Numbered from the stretch's first letter, positions 35,104 to 44,790 are shown. The stretch: DNA of 64,000 nt from Bacteroides sp. M10 (GCF_014334015.1 NZ_CP060488.1:3306501-3370500), one strand, 5' to 3'. Notes: generated from the letters alone by a model not told the origin. Numbers and translations are program-made.

Positions 35104-36187
35104 CGCCTTTCAGGTGTTCATATTCATCTTCGAAGCAGCTGCTGAAGAAGCCTTTTCCTAAGTTTTCCTCTATCTGTTTGAAATTCCACAGCTTACTGTT
35201 TTTAAAGCGGGGGGTACAAAGGATGGAATCGTCTTTGATATCGACAATGAATAGATAGATAAGACGGTTGGTTACTTCATTCTCGAAGTGATAAACGATG
35301 TTGAATTCAGGTTTGATACCTTTTTCATGAGGAAAAGCATTGTTGATTAAACGAGTGGCGCCTGCTTCCAGAGATTCTCCGTAGCGAAGATAACATTCCA
35401 TGGGAATATCTACTTTCCCTCTATCCAGAATGGCTGTTGATGGCCTGTCGCAAAGGAATAACATTCCGTGAGTGGATATGGCAATTCTTATCACCGGATT
35501 GATGTATGCATTTTTGTAATTAACAGCTTCTATTGCAGGTGTTTTCCCGATCACGTCTCCTTTGGTATTTACAATAGGAACATATTCCGTGTGTGACATT
35601 AAATGATTGAAGAAACGGATGGCGATCTGATTGAACAGGATACTCATCAGAAAGACAGCAGGGGGTAACACTTTATAGAGTACAAATATGCTCGTCTTGC
35701 TCAACGGGTCTTGGAAAACGATGGTAATGCTGATTATAATAAAATGCAGTATTCCGAAAATCAAGGCAATGCGGGCAGATACAACGGCTGCTTCTGCTCC
35801 CTGCGCATATAAACGTTTGTTGCAAGAACCTATCTGTTTTAAGAAGTGGTTGATAAACCTTTTCTTATGCATATAAAGACTTAGCATCGGAATGAGAATA
35901 CTGACTTCCAGCGTAAGTGGAAGCGCACCGGGGGGAACATAATCACCAGGAATGAGAGCTGCTACGGATAATAGTGCTAACACTCCGGTCGCTATATAGA
36001 GGATAAAATTAGGAATTAACAATCCTTTACGTCGATAAGAAAGGTATATACCTATAATACCTATGCCTGTACCGATGTAAATAGCCGTGTCTTGCGTTAT
36101 AAGTTCACACAATAAAATGGAAATAATAACGGGGATAAAACCCAGCGACATGTTAAATGCGGAAGAAAGTATTCCTTTATGAGCCAT
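35069..36187 (-). CDS. Membrane protein with C-terminal degenerate Nudix-like domain
   Basis: The 372-residue protein has about six hydrophobic segments in residues 10-220. A cytoplasmic domain follows that opens VPIVNTKGDVIGK and runs INPVIRIAISTHGMLFLCDR, MECYLRYGESLEAGATRLIN, then HFENEVTNRLIYLFIVDI. This is the strand order of Nudix hydrolases, yet the REUXEE part of the Nudix box is missing, so it probably binds rather than hydrolyses a nucleotide. The function is unknown. Its 3' end overlaps the methyltransferase gene on the other strand by 35 nt. Confidence 0.7.
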   Translation of the reverse strand: MAHKGILSSAFNMSLGFIPVIISILLCELITQDTAIYIGTGIGIIGIYLSYRRKGLLIPNFILYIATGVLALLSVAALIPGDYVPPGALPLTLEVSILIPMLSLYMHKKRFINHFLKQIGSCNKRLYAQGAEAAVVSARIALIFGILHFIIISITIVFQDPLSKTSIFVLYKVLPPAVFLMSILFNQIAIRFFNHLMSHTEYVPIVNTKGDVIGKTPAIEAVNYKNAYINPVIRIAISTHGMLFLCDRPSTAILDRGKVDIPMECYLRYGESLEAGATRLINNAFPHEKGIKPEFNIVYHFENEVTNRLIYLFIVDIKDDSILCTPRFKNSKLWNFKQIEENLGKGFFSSCFEDEYEHLKGVIYIREKYRES

Positions 36188-36250
36188 CTCTATATTTATG
36201 TTTATTTGTCGGTTCTATCTATAAAACAAATAGGGTATGTGTTTTGTTTA

Positions 36251-37099
36251 CTAACGAATATGTTTCTCTGCATGGTAGGAGGAACGAACAAGAGGAGCGC
36301 TTTCTACGATGTTGAATCCTTTCTCTAAACCTACAGTTTTATATTCTGCAAATTGCTGCGGAGTGATATATGCCGCAACGGGATAATGCCGGTGAGTCGG
36401 TTGAAGGTATTGGCCTATGGTAAGAATCTGGCAACCGGTTGCTAACAGATCATCCATCAATGTTTCGACTTCCTCCGGGGTCTCACCCAGTCCGACCATA
36501 ATACCGCTTTTAGACTTAACTCCCTTCTCGGAAATGTGTCTGATAACTTGCAGACTTGTATCATAATTTGCCGCGCTGCGCACTAGCGGACTAATGCGGC
36601 GTACGGTTTCCATATTGTGTGAAATAATGTCGGGGCGGGCTTCGATTACCAAATCTAACAACTCCATCCTGCCTTGAAAATCAGGAATGAGCACTTCGAT
36701 TGTTGTTTGTGGATTCAGTCTTTTGATTTCCCGGATGGTACGTGCCCAATGTGCTGCTCCCAAATCCGGCAGATCATCCCGGTCTACGGATGTGATGACA
36801 GCATGATCCAGTTTCATCAGTGCGATGGATTCTGCTACATGGGTAGGTTCGTTTATGTCTAGCGGGTGCGGGCGGCCGGTTTGTGTGTTGCAGAATTTGC
36901 AACTGCGCGTACAGATGTCACCACCGATCATAAAGGTGGCAGTTCCTTTTCCCCAGCATTCCCCCATATTAGGGCAACGCCCACTGCTGCATATAGTATG
37001 CAAGCAGTGGGAGTCGACAATCCGTTTGGTTTCGGTGTATCGTTCGTTGGCACCGATATTAATTTTCAGCCATTCGGGCTTACGTACTCTGTCCGTCAT
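36251..37099 (-). CDS. lipA: Lipoyl synthase LipA
   Basis: This 282-residue radical-SAM enzyme inserts two sulfurs into octanoyl groups on lipoate-dependent proteins. Both cluster motifs are intact: the auxiliary CX4CX5C (C37, C42, C48 in TICSSGRCPNMGECW) and the SAM-binding CX3CX2C (C63, C67, C70 in CTRSCKFC). It ends with the RSSYHAEKH motif. Its start overlaps the stop of the DPP IV gene by one base, so it is the second gene of that operon. Confidence 0.95.
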   Translation of the reverse strand: MTDRVRKPEWLKINIGANERYTETKRIVDSHCLHTICSSGRCPNMGECWGKGTATFMIGGDICTRSCKFCNTQTGRPHPLDINEPTHVAESIALMKLDHAVITSVDRDDLPDLGAAHWARTIREIKRLNPQTTIEVLIPDFQGRMELLDLVIEARPDIISHNMETVRRISPLVRSAANYDTSLQVIRHISEKGVKSKSGIMVGLGETPEEVETLMDDLLATGCQILTIGQYLQPTHRHYPVAAYITPQQFAEYKTVGLEKGFNIVESAPLVRSSYHAEKHIR

Positions 37100-39309
37100 T
37101 ATAAATTGTTCAAGAAAAAGTTGGTCAACCGTGTGTATAGATGTTGGCGGGTATTGCCACCATATATTCCATGATTGCGGTTTGTATACACTTGCATATC
37201 AAATTGTTTTCCAAGTTGAACCAACTGTTCGGCATACTCTGCACAGTTTTGGAAGTGCACATTGTCATCTGCCATGCCATGCACCAACAACAAGTTTCCA
37301 TGCAGTTTGTCAGCGCGGGTGAAGGCTGATGATTCCTTATATCCTTCCGCGTTCTCTTTCGGAGTACGCATGAAGCGTTCGGTGTAAATCGTATCATAGA
37401 AACGCCAGTCAGTGGGTGCAGCCACTGCTACTCCTGCTTTGAATACGGGAGTTCCTTCGCTCATACTCATAAGAGTCATGTATCCGCCGTAGCTCCAGCC
37501 CCAGATACCGATGCGATCTTTATCCACGTATGGTTGTTTGCCGAGATATAAGGCAGTCTCTACCTGATCTTTGGCTTCTTTGACTCCGATTTTCAGATAA
37601 GTGCATTTCTCAAAAGCTTCTCCACGACCTCCTGTGCCGCGACCGTCCACGCATACCACGATATAACCGAGGCTTGCCATGTATGTCTCCCAACTGATTC
37701 CCCAGGTATCCAATACCTGTTGAGAGCCCGGACCGCTATATTGATACATCAGTACCGGATATTTTTTAGATGCGGAAAAATTAACCGGTTTCATCATCCA
37801 GCCGTTCAACTTCACGCCATCTGTGGTTTGGAAAGTGAAGAACTCTTTTTGTGGCACAGCATATCCGGACAATGTTTGTTTCAATCCGTCATTGGTAATA
37901 AGCGTTTTGAGTGTTTTGCCCGAATTATCATTCAGTGTAACCAGCATCGGAGTATTCAAGTTGGAGAACTTGTTCATGTAATACTTCATTGATTTGCTGA
38001 AGAGCGGTGTATTGGTTCCTACCTGTTGGGATAGTTTGAGCTTCTTGCCTTTCTTATCTATTTTATAGACAGCTTTGCGCAGAGGGCTTTCTTCATTGCT
38101 GGTGTAATAGAAAGAACCGTCTTCTTCATCATATCCCAGAAAATCTTTCACCTCAAACTTACCGTTAGTAACTTTTTTAATCAGATTACCTCCCATGCTA
38201 TACCAATAGAGGTGACTGTAACCGTCACGTTCGCTAAGCAGGCTGAAATATTCCGGATAGAACTGGATATTATCGAAAATATTCTCCTTTATGTAATAAG
38301 GAGACTCATCACGAAGTATAAGTTTGCAAAGTGTGGAACGAGGATCGGCAAAGTAAAGATCAAAACGGTCTTGATGACGGTTCAATGTCATGATAGCCAG
38401 TTTATTGGCATCCTTTGTGAAGCGTATACGCGGAATGTATCCGTCTGCATCCAATGGGAGTTTCATTGTACGGGTGACATGTGATTTGATGTCATACGTG
38501 CGTACCTCTACTTTCGAATTCGGATATCCGGCTTTCGGATACTTGTATGTATATTCGCCCGGATAATCTTTTAAAGCATCAATGCGGGGTGCTTGTCCGG
38601 CAAATACCGGGAAAGAGTAGGAGGGAACTTCCGACTCGTCGAAACGGATAAAAGCAATCAGCGTATTGTCGGCGCTGAATTCCAAAGCACGGTCGAAGCC
38701 GAACTCTTCTTCATACACCCAGTCAGGAATACCGTTGATTACCGAATTCTGTTTGCCATCTTCTGTGACCTGGCTTTCGCTGTTGCCGTAAAGCAACTTA
38801 ACAAGAAATATGTTATTGTTGCGTACAAATGCAATCATGGTACCGTCCGGAGAAAAGACGGGGACCTGTTGAGGTCCACCGTCAGACAGCCGTTCAATAA
38901 TGTTGTTTGTCGTAACGCCCTTATCATTTCGTTTCAAAGGGTAAATGTAATGTACAGCTGTGTATGAATGCCTGTAAATAGGTGTTGTTTTAGTAGCAAT
39001 CAGCAATTTCTGACCGTCGGGCGAGAATTGGTAACTGTCGAAGTTCTTGAAGTCACATTCGCGTGTAGTATTTACATCGAAAATCACTTCTACTTTCTCA
39101 CCTGTTTTGAAAGAGTATTTAATGATTTGCGTGCCGTCGGCGTTCATCTGCGTGTAGTGTTCGCCATCAGGCATGGGGATTACTCCCTGGATATTTTCCG
39201 GGCGGAAACGTCCGGAGGTGATATCTTTTAAATCGAGTGCCTTTTGTCCTTGTGCCATTCCGGTCAGACAGAGAAGGCAGAGTAATAAAGTGATGCTGAT
39301 CTTTTTCAT
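37099..39309 (-). CDS. Dipeptidyl peptidase IV (S9 family)
   Basis: The 736-residue exported peptidase has a signal peptide (ending GMAQG). An eight-bladed DPPIV_N propeller follows to about residue 470 and then an alpha/beta-hydrolase domain. The nucleophile is S606 in WGWSYGGYMTL; the triad is completed by Asp in GMADDNVHF and His in NRNHGIYGG. A EEEFGFDRALEFS motif carries the glutamates that bind the substrate N-terminus. It removes X-Pro or X-Ala dipeptides in the periplasm. Confidence 0.92.
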   Translation of the reverse strand: MKKISITLLLCLLCLTGMAQGQKALDLKDITSGRFRPENIQGVIPMPDGEHYTQMNADGTQIIKYSFKTGEKVEVIFDVNTTRECDFKNFDSYQFSPDGQKLLIATKTTPIYRHSYTAVHYIYPLKRNDKGVTTNNIIERLSDGGPQQVPVFSPDGTMIAFVRNNNIFLVKLLYGNSESQVTEDGKQNSVINGIPDWVYEEEFGFDRALEFSADNTLIAFIRFDESEVPSYSFPVFAGQAPRIDALKDYPGEYTYKYPKAGYPNSKVEVRTYDIKSHVTRTMKLPLDADGYIPRIRFTKDANKLAIMTLNRHQDRFDLYFADPRSTLCKLILRDESPYYIKENIFDNIQFYPEYFSLLSERDGYSHLYWYSMGGNLIKKVTNGKFEVKDFLGYDEEDGSFYYTSNEESPLRKAVYKIDKKGKKLKLSQQVGTNTPLFSKSMKYYMNKFSNLNTPMLVTLNDNSGKTLKTLITNDGLKQTLSGYAVPQKEFFTFQTTDGVKLNGWMMKPVNFSASKKYPVLMYQYSGPGSQQVLDTWGISWETYMASLGYIVVCVDGRGTGGRGEAFEKCTYLKIGVKEAKDQVETALYLGKQPYVDKDRIGIWGWSYGGYMTLMSMSEGTPVFKAGVAVAAPTDWRFYDTIYTERFMRTPKENAEGYKESSAFTRADKLHGNLLLVHGMADDNVHFQNCAEYAEQLVQLGKQFDMQVYTNRNHGIYGGNTRQHLYTRLTNFFLNNL

Positions 39310-39347
39310 CTGCTTTTATAATCGGTTTTGGTTTTAATTCGTACTTG

Positions 39348-39378
39348 CAAAAGTAACAATAAACTTAGATTCAACAAA
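39348..39378 (-). promoter_or_regulatory. Consensus promoter for the DPP IV-lipA operon
   Basis: On the minus strand TTTG (39378-39375), a 19-nt spacer and TACTTTTG (39355-39348) match the Bacteroides consensus. Confidence 0.8.
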
Positions 39379-39429
39379 GCCTGACCGATTTTTATATAGA
39401 TTTGATAAGGATTATTGGGTGAGATTCAA

Positions 39430-39437
39430 TATCTTTG
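39430..39437 (+). promoter_or_regulatory. -7 box for the small membrane protein gene
   Basis: TATCTTTG lies 26 nt before the ATG at 39464. It argues against a start at 39419, which would put the box inside the gene. Confidence 0.55.
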
Positions 39438-39463
39438 TGAAAAGGACTTTAAACATTACCACT

Positions 39464-39766
39464 ATGAATTCAAAAAGAAAAGACTTGCAATATGCTTCTG
39501 TCTTCTTATTGGCCGTAGCATTGACATTCCTGTTGGGGAAGGGGGATAATCTGTGGTTGGTATCGTGGGGTGACTTGATACCGAGTTTGTTTGTGCTGTT
39601 CATAGCAGGTGATTGTTTGCATAGTTCCCTGCTCCGTATCAAACGCGGCGAAGAGGATGGAGGAGCCCGGTGGAGTACTTGTTTCACTTTTCTGGTATTC
39701 AGTATTGTTTTTATGGGCGACTTATTTTATATCGGCAACTTTATTGTGAATAAACTGTGGGGCTAA
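39464..39766 (+). CDS. Small integral membrane protein of unknown function
   Basis: The 100-residue product has three hydrophobic segments (YASVFLLAVALTFLLG, LIPSLFVLFIAGDCL, CFTFLVFSIVFMGDLFYIG). A charged loop, LRIKRGEEDGGARW, lies between the second and third. I recognise no family. It is divergent from the DPP IV gene and precedes the BlaI gene by 139 nt. Confidence 0.7.
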   Translation: MNSKRKDLQYASVFLLAVALTFLLGKGDNLWLVSWGDLIPSLFVLFIAGDCLHSSLLRIKRGEEDGGARWSTCFTFLVFSIVFMGDLFYIGNFIVNKLWG

Positions 39767-39831
39767 AGGATTAGTAGAAATTCTGCTTCACAGGTATTTA
39801 ATAGTAAGATTTTCTTCTTAACTATAGCTTT

Positions 39832-39869
39832 TAGTTTACTTTAACTAGATAAATTAGTTTATGAACTAA
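39832..39869. promoter_or_regulatory. Likely BlaI operator (two dyads)
   Basis: TTAGTTTATGAACTAA (39854-39869) is a near-perfect dyad. A related one, TAGTTTACTTTAACTA, lies at 39832-39847, 22 bp upstream. Paired dyads of this kind just before a BlaI-type gene suggest autoregulation. Confidence 0.65.
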
Positions 39870-39905
39870 AACTTTTCGTTATTTGCAGCAAACAAAGTTG
39901 CAGAT

Positions 39906-40274
39906 ATGAAAGGATTAACAGCAAAAGAAGAAGAAATCATGGGCTTTTTCTGGGAAAAAGGCCCCTTGTTCGTGAAAGAAATGTTGGCTTTCTATGAAGA
40001 GCCCAAGCCGCATTTTAATACATTATCTACGATTGTGCGTGGGCTGGAAGAAAAAGGCTTTTTAGCTCACTATACTTTTGGGAATACTTATCAATACTAT
40101 CCCGTAGTCAGCGAAGAGGATTTTCGTAAAGGAACGTTGCGGAATGTGATTAGCAAGTATTTTAATAATTCTTATCTGAATGCTGTTTCTTCTTTGGTTA
40201 AGGAGGAAGATATTTCGCTGGATGAATTGAAACAACTCATTCACGAAGTGGAACAGGCTGATAAGAAACACTAA
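39906..40274 (+). CDS. BlaI/MecI/CopY-family repressor
   Basis: The 122-residue winged-helix protein opens GLTAKEEEIMGFFWEKGPLF, with HFNTLSTIVRGLEEKGFLAH as recognition helix and wing, and YYPVVSEEDFRK before the dimerisation helices. It is paired with an M56 sensor protease 23 nt downstream, as in the BlaI-BlaR1 systems where signal-triggered proteolysis removes the repressor. The stimulus is unknown; no beta-lactamase is nearby. Confidence 0.92.
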   Translation: MKGLTAKEEEIMGFFWEKGPLFVKEMLAFYEEPKPHFNTLSTIVRGLEEKGFLAHYTFGNTYQYYPVVSEEDFRKGTLRNVISKYFNNSYLNAVSSLVKEEDISLDELKQLIHEVEQADKKH

Positions 40275-40297
40275 TCTTTTTAACGAAAATCTATGCT

Positions 40298-42403
40298 ATG
40301 GGAGTTTTCTTCATCTATATATTAAAATCGTCAGTTTGTCTTGTTTTGTTTTACCTGTTTTTCAGGTTATTACTTAGCAAGGAAACTTTTCATCGTTTCA
40401 ATCGAATGGCTTTATTGGGAGTATTGTTCTTTTCATTACTCATTCCTTGTATCGAAGTAACTACCCGGCATCAGGTTGAGGTGCAACAGGCTATGCTTTC
40501 CATCGAGCAGTTGCTACTGATGGCAGAGTTGGAAGCTACTCCTGTTGAAGCCGGTGCAGTGCAGGAAACGGTGGCGTCCTGGATACAGATTGTTTTGCTG
40601 GTCTATTTGGCAGGTATTCTATTTCTTGCCTGTCGGAGTATTTATTCGTTGATTAGTCTTTTCCGGTTGATACATTCCGGTAAACAGGAGAAGTTGGAGA
40701 AAGGGGTTACGCTTGTGGTACACCATCATGAGATAGCTCCGTTCAGTTGGATGAAGTATATTGTGATTAGTCAAAAAGATCTGGAAGAGAATGGGCGGGA
40801 AATTCTCATACATGAAATGGCTCATATTCATCACCGCCATTCTATTGACTTGTTATTGGCGGATATTTGTATCTTTTTCCAATGGTTCAATCCCGGTGCA
40901 TGGTTGTTGAAACAGGAGTTGCAGAATATTCATGAGTACGAAGCGGATGAGACTGTAATCAATGAGGGTGTAAACGCGAAGGAATATCAACTATTATTAA
41001 TAAAAAAAGCTGTTGGCACAAGGCTCTACTCTATGGCCAACAGCTTTAATCACAGTAAACTTAAAAAACGTATCACTATGATGTTAAAAGAAAAATCGAA
41101 TCCGTGGGCACGGTTGAAGTATTTGTATGTACTTCCGTTGGCAGCTATTGCAGTAACTGCTTTTGCCCGTCCTGAAATCTCTGAAAAAATGGAAGAGATT
41201 TCTGCTGTCAAAGTTAATGATTTGGCGGAAATTGTGCAAGAAAAGGTACTGCAAGATACAGTGAAAGTATCAAAAGATGATGCCGTAGTGGTATCTGGAG
41301 TGAAGTCTAAAGCGGAAGAAGAAATTGTCGTCTTTGAAGTTGTGGAGCAGATGCCGGAATATCCTGGTGGTATGAATGCATTGCAAAAGTATCTGATGGA
41401 TAAAATAACCAGTTCTCCTATGAAAGGTAAAGCAGGTGGCAGAGTGATGGTTGGTTTTACGGTAGCTGAAACAGGGAAGATAAAGGATGTACATGTACTT
41501 CAGTCGGATGAGGAGGCATTGAATCGGGAAGCAGAAAGAATTGTCAGTGAAATGCCGGATTGGATTCCCGGAAAGCAACGTGGCAGACCTGTGCCGGTGA
41601 AATATACTATCCCTGTAAGATTCGGAAGTTTCAGATTTGCAGAGAATAAACCGCCTCTGATTTTGGCTGATGGCAAGGAGATTAGCATGGAAGCTATGGA
41701 AAAGTTAGACCCGTCAACAATCGAAAGTCTATCTGTGTTGAAAGACTCTGCTTCAATAAAAGTGTACGGTAAACGTGGGGCAAACGGGGTGATACTTGTG
41801 AATACTCAAAGAGGCAGTAAGGACAAAAAACACAATATAGAAATCAGTTTTTCTAAGAAAGCAACTAATGCGGATGCTATACCTGATTTCCCTGTCAGTG
41901 GAACTGTTGTTGACGAAGAGGGACGTCCAAAAGCTGGGGTAAGTATTATTGTACCTAATACAAATCATGGCACGATAACGGATATAAATGGACATTTTAG
42001 TCTAAAAGCAATAAAAGACGGCAATCTGTGGTTCTCGTTTATCGGATATAAGCCTGTAAAAGCTCCTGTAACTTCTACGATGAATATACGGATGGAGCAG
42101 GAGGTTGTTAAACTGTTCCCTGAACTTTCAGGTAGTGCGCTAAATGTAAGTTCCGGAACTAAGGGTGTTAATGGTGTATCTATATATGGGATAAAAGGTG
42201 AACAGCCTTTGGTCATAATTGACGGGAAAGAAGCTATGGATAAAGATGCCTTATCCAAGCTCGCACCGGACCATATAAAGAGTATTTCTGTGCTGAAAGA
42301 TAAATCAGCACAGGCCGTTTATGGCGATAAAGGAAAGAATGGGGTAATTATTGTAGAAATGTTGACGGATGAGGAATATCAGACCCGTCAGAATAAGAAA
42401 TAG
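40298..42403 (+). CDS. M56 (BlaR1-like) membrane peptidase with TonB-C and receptor-plug-like domains
   Basis: The 701-residue protein has N-terminal membrane spans and an M56 zinc site HEMAH (H172, E173, H176) with a downstream EYEADE. After the last span (LYVLPLAAIAVTAFA) comes a TonB C-terminal domain (YPGGMNALQKYL ... VGFTVAETGKIKDV). Then follow a plug-like repeat (ESLSVLKDSASIKVYGKRG), a CarboxypepD_reg-like domain (GTVVDEEGRPKAGVSI) and a second plug-like repeat (KSISVLKDKSAQAVYGDKG). It is likely the sensor for the BlaI repressor. The extra domains point into the periplasm. Confidence 0.9.
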   Translation: MGVFFIYILKSSVCLVLFYLFFRLLLSKETFHRFNRMALLGVLFFSLLIPCIEVTTRHQVEVQQAMLSIEQLLLMAELEATPVEAGAVQETVASWIQIVLLVYLAGILFLACRSIYSLISLFRLIHSGKQEKLEKGVTLVVHHHEIAPFSWMKYIVISQKDLEENGREILIHEMAHIHHRHSIDLLLADICIFFQWFNPGAWLLKQELQNIHEYEADETVINEGVNAKEYQLLLIKKAVGTRLYSMANSFNHSKLKKRITMMLKEKSNPWARLKYLYVLPLAAIAVTAFARPEISEKMEEISAVKVNDLAEIVQEKVLQDTVKVSKDDAVVVSGVKSKAEEEIVVFEVVEQMPEYPGGMNALQKYLMDKITSSPMKGKAGGRVMVGFTVAETGKIKDVHVLQSDEEALNREAERIVSEMPDWIPGKQRGRPVPVKYTIPVRFGSFRFAENKPPLILADGKEISMEAMEKLDPSTIESLSVLKDSASIKVYGKRGANGVILVNTQRGSKDKKHNIEISFSKKATNADAIPDFPVSGTVVDEEGRPKAGVSIIVPNTNHGTITDINGHFSLKAIKDGNLWFSFIGYKPVKAPVTSTMNIRMEQEVVKLFPELSGSALNVSSGTKGVNGVSIYGIKGEQPLVIIDGKEAMDKDALSKLAPDHIKSISVLKDKSAQAVYGDKGKNGVIIVEMLTDEEYQTRQNKK

Positions 42404-42409
42404 AAGAAA

Positions 42410-43312
42410 TCATGCATTAATTTGTTGACGGAGGTACGCTAGTATCTCCGTTTCTTGTTCCGGATGGAACCATTGTATTTCTTCATCTCTTTTGAACCAA
42501 GTCATCTGTTTACGCGAATAAATGCGGGAGTTTTGCTTGATTTTATCTATGGCAAAGGGGAGTTCCCATTCTCCATCCAGATACTTGAACAGTTCTTTAT
42601 AACCTACTGTGTTGAGCGAATTGAGGTGGCGATAGGGAAGTACCGAGCGTACTTCTTCCAGTAATCCTTCCTCCATCATCTGATCTACCCGACGGTTGAT
42701 ACGGTCATACAACTCTTCCCGGTCGCGAGTCAGACCGATTTTTAGAATGCGGAAAGGACGTTGCTTTTTTTGTTGGGTGCGAAAAGAGGTATAAGTGCGT
42801 CCGGTCATATAGCAAATTTCCAATGCATGAATTACCCGTTTGGGATTCTTTAGATCCACTATCCGATAATATTCCGGATCTAGCAGGCGAAGTTCTGCAC
42901 AGAGTTGTTCAAGTCCTTCCTCCTCATATTTCTGTAGCATGAGTTGACGGGTTTCCGCATCAACGGTAGGAATATCGTCGATACCTTTACAGATAGCATC
43001 TACATACATCATTGAGCCACCTGTGAGAATCACGACCTCGTGTTGCGTAAATAATTTCTCGAGAATTTCCAACGCTTCTATTTCATATTGGGCGGCGCTG
43101 TAATAGTCTGTAAGGTGGAGTGTGCCAACCAATTGATGAGGGACACGTTTAAGTTGATCGGGAGTAGGAGCTGCCGTGCCTATTTTTAATTCGGCATAAA
43201 GCTGCCTCGAATCGGCAGATACAATACTTGTCTGAAAAGTTTCTGCTAAGCGCAGGCTCAATTCCGTTTTCCCTACACCTGTAGGACCTATAAGAACGAT
43301 GAGAGTAGGCAT
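42410..43312 (-). CDS. miaA: tRNA dimethylallyltransferase MiaA
   Basis: This 300-residue enzyme adds the dimethylallyl group to A37 of tRNAs reading UNN codons. Visible motifs are the P-loop [10 protein letters not shown] (residues 8-17), [29 protein letters not shown] and [12 protein letters not shown]. Its stop is 6 nt from the end of the convergent M56 gene. It appears to be the last gene downstream of the lipid A cluster. Confidence 0.96.
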   Translation of the reverse strand: MPTLIVLIGPTGVGKTELSLRLAETFQTSIVSADSRQLYAELKIGTAAPTPDQLKRVPHQLVGTLHLTDYYSAAQYEIEALEILEKLFTQHEVVILTGGSMMYVDAICKGIDDIPTVDAETRQLMLQKYEEEGLEQLCAELRLLDPEYYRIVDLKNPKRVIHALEICYMTGRTYTSFRTQQKKQRPFRILKIGLTRDREELYDRINRRVDQMMEEGLLEEVRSVLPYRHLNSLNTVGYKELFKYLDGEWELPFAIDKIKQNSRIYSRKQMTWFKRDEEIQWFHPEQETEILAYLRQQINA

Positions 43313-43319
43313 TGGGCTT

Positions 43320-43427
43320 TTAAGTATTAAGTATTGAGTATTAAGATGTGTGCGGAACTAAAAAATATTAGGTATTAACTGCCTGGCGCTGCATAGCAAT
43401 TAATACCTAATACCTAGTACTTAATAT
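43320..43427. repeat. Short-word repeats and hairpin between the PRiA4-like gene and miaA
   Basis: Copies of TAAGTATTAAGTATTGAGTA-type words on one side and TACCTAATACCTAGTAC on the other form inverted arms. The best stem is TATTAGGTATTAA (43366-43378) with TTAATACCTAATA (43400-43412), a perfect 13-bp match. It could be a terminator or RNA-processing site. Confidence 0.7.
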
Positions 43428-43982
43428 TTAGAATTTTTCTTCTTCGTATGGAGTACTTGCGTCGCCACCTATGTCGAATCCTTCCTGATCGAAGTCTTCC
43501 ATGTCGAAATCTTGGTCTCCATAAAAGTTTTCATCCAGATCAAGAGAACCGCTGGCAGCGGCCATTTCTTCAAAATCTACCGTTTGTTTAGGAGCGTCTC
43601 CTGATTTCTTGGTACATTTGGCGCCATCCATATCTTTTCCGGTGATAATTTCGGATAGTTCGATGAAGAAACAACGTTCTGTTATGTAATCGAATACATA
43701 TAGTAGTTTCTGTTTTTCATCTTCCACCAGTTCACTGATAGTAGTGTCTTTCATTACCCAGCTATCCATTTCCGGATTGTCGTCCATTTCTTCCAAGGTT
43801 ACTTCTTTTCCTTTTTCCCAATCGTCATCGCAGATAAAGAAAGAAGTCATCTGGTCGTTTTTGTACCCTACTGATTTCAGTATTGCTTCATGGAAGTCAT
43901 AAAAAGTAGCTTCCGGATCAATTTGTATTTCTCTGACAAAATCGTCAACTTCATCAGATATGATAGTAAATCTGTATATCAT
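43428..43982 (-). CDS. PRiA4-ORF3-like protein with acidic tail
   Basis: The 184-residue protein fits the plasmid pRiA4b ORF-3-like fold: IYRFTIISDEVDDFVREIQI, FYDFHEAILKSVGYKNDQMT, SFFICDDDWEKG, and KQKLLYVFDYITERCFFIEL. The last 50 residues are very acidic and low in complexity (DENFYGDQDFDMEDFDQEGF). The function is unknown. It lies 21 nt after lpxA and before miaA, in the same orientation. Confidence 0.8.
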   Translation of the reverse strand: MIYRFTIISDEVDDFVREIQIDPEATFYDFHEAILKSVGYKNDQMTSFFICDDDWEKGKEVTLEEMDDNPEMDSWVMKDTTISELVEDEKQKLLYVFDYITERCFFIELSEIITGKDMDGAKCTKKSGDAPKQTVDFEEMAAASGSLDLDENFYGDQDFDMEDFDQEGFDIGGDASTPYEEEKF

Positions 43983-44003
43983 AATATGACTATTTTGAAC
44001 TGT

Positions 44004-44771
44004 TTATTTAATGATACCACGTTCTGAATTACGGATGAAATCGATAATATAGTCAATTTCCGGACTTTTTTCAAATTCATCTTCTATTTTTTTCAATGCT
44101 TCTGTCGTGTTCAAACCACTTTGATAAATGATACGATATGCATTGTGAATACTTTCGATCACTTCATTGGCAAAACCACGACGGCGCAGGCCGATGATGT
44201 TGATTCCACTAAAAGCAATCGGTTCGCGTCCTGCGATGATGTAAGGAGGAATATCTTTACTGAAGCGGCATCCGCCCTGAATCATTACATGACTCCCTAC
44301 ATGACAGAATTGGTGCATCAATACATTAGCGCTGACAATCGCATTATCATCAATAATGATTTCACCTGCCATCTTGGTAGAGTTACCGATGATACATCCG
44401 TTACCAACCAATGCGTCGTGTGCTACGTGTACACCCTCCATCAGTAAATTGTTATTTCCTACAATCGTGCGCCCTTTAGCTGCTGTACCACGGTTGATTG
44501 TTACATTTTCACGAATCAGATTATTATCCCCGATTTCGGCTGTTGATTCCTCACCGCGAAACTTAAGGTCCTGCGGAATGGCTCCGATTACGGCACCCGG
44601 AAAAATAGTGTTTCCGTTACCAATACGTGAACCATATAAAATATTGGCGTTAGCCATAATTTTATTGTTGTCGCCGATAACTACGTTCTTATCTATAAAT
44701 ACAAAAGGCGCAATTTCTACATTTTCCCCAATTTTAGCTTCGGGATGAATATACGCTAAAGGACTTATCAT
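44004..44771 (-). CDS. lpxA: UDP-N-acetylglucosamine acyltransferase LpxA
   Basis: This 255-residue left-handed beta-helix acyltransferase starts lipid A synthesis by acylating UDP-GlcNAc. Hexapeptide repeats fill residues 1-190. The catalytic His lies in LMEGVHVAHDALVGN, and HQFCHVGSHVMIQGG and IAGREPIAFSGINIIGLRRRG are family motifs. The C-terminal helices complete it. It follows lpxC-fabZ by 19 nt. Confidence 0.95.
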   Translation of the reverse strand: MISPLAYIHPEAKIGENVEIAPFVFIDKNVVIGDNNKIMANANILYGSRIGNGNTIFPGAVIGAIPQDLKFRGEESTAEIGDNNLIRENVTINRGTAAKGRTIVGNNNLLMEGVHVAHDALVGNGCIIGNSTKMAGEIIIDDNAIVSANVLMHQFCHVGSHVMIQGGCRFSKDIPPYIIAGREPIAFSGINIIGLRRRGFANEVIESIHNAYRIIYQSGLNTTEALKKIEDEFEKSPEIDYIIDFIRNSERGIIK

Positions 44772-44790
44772 GCTTTTAATATATCAATTA

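Noticed and set aside
39419-39463. Upstream start for the small membrane protein
   Set aside because: The -7 box at 39430 lies between this codon and the ATG at 39464.
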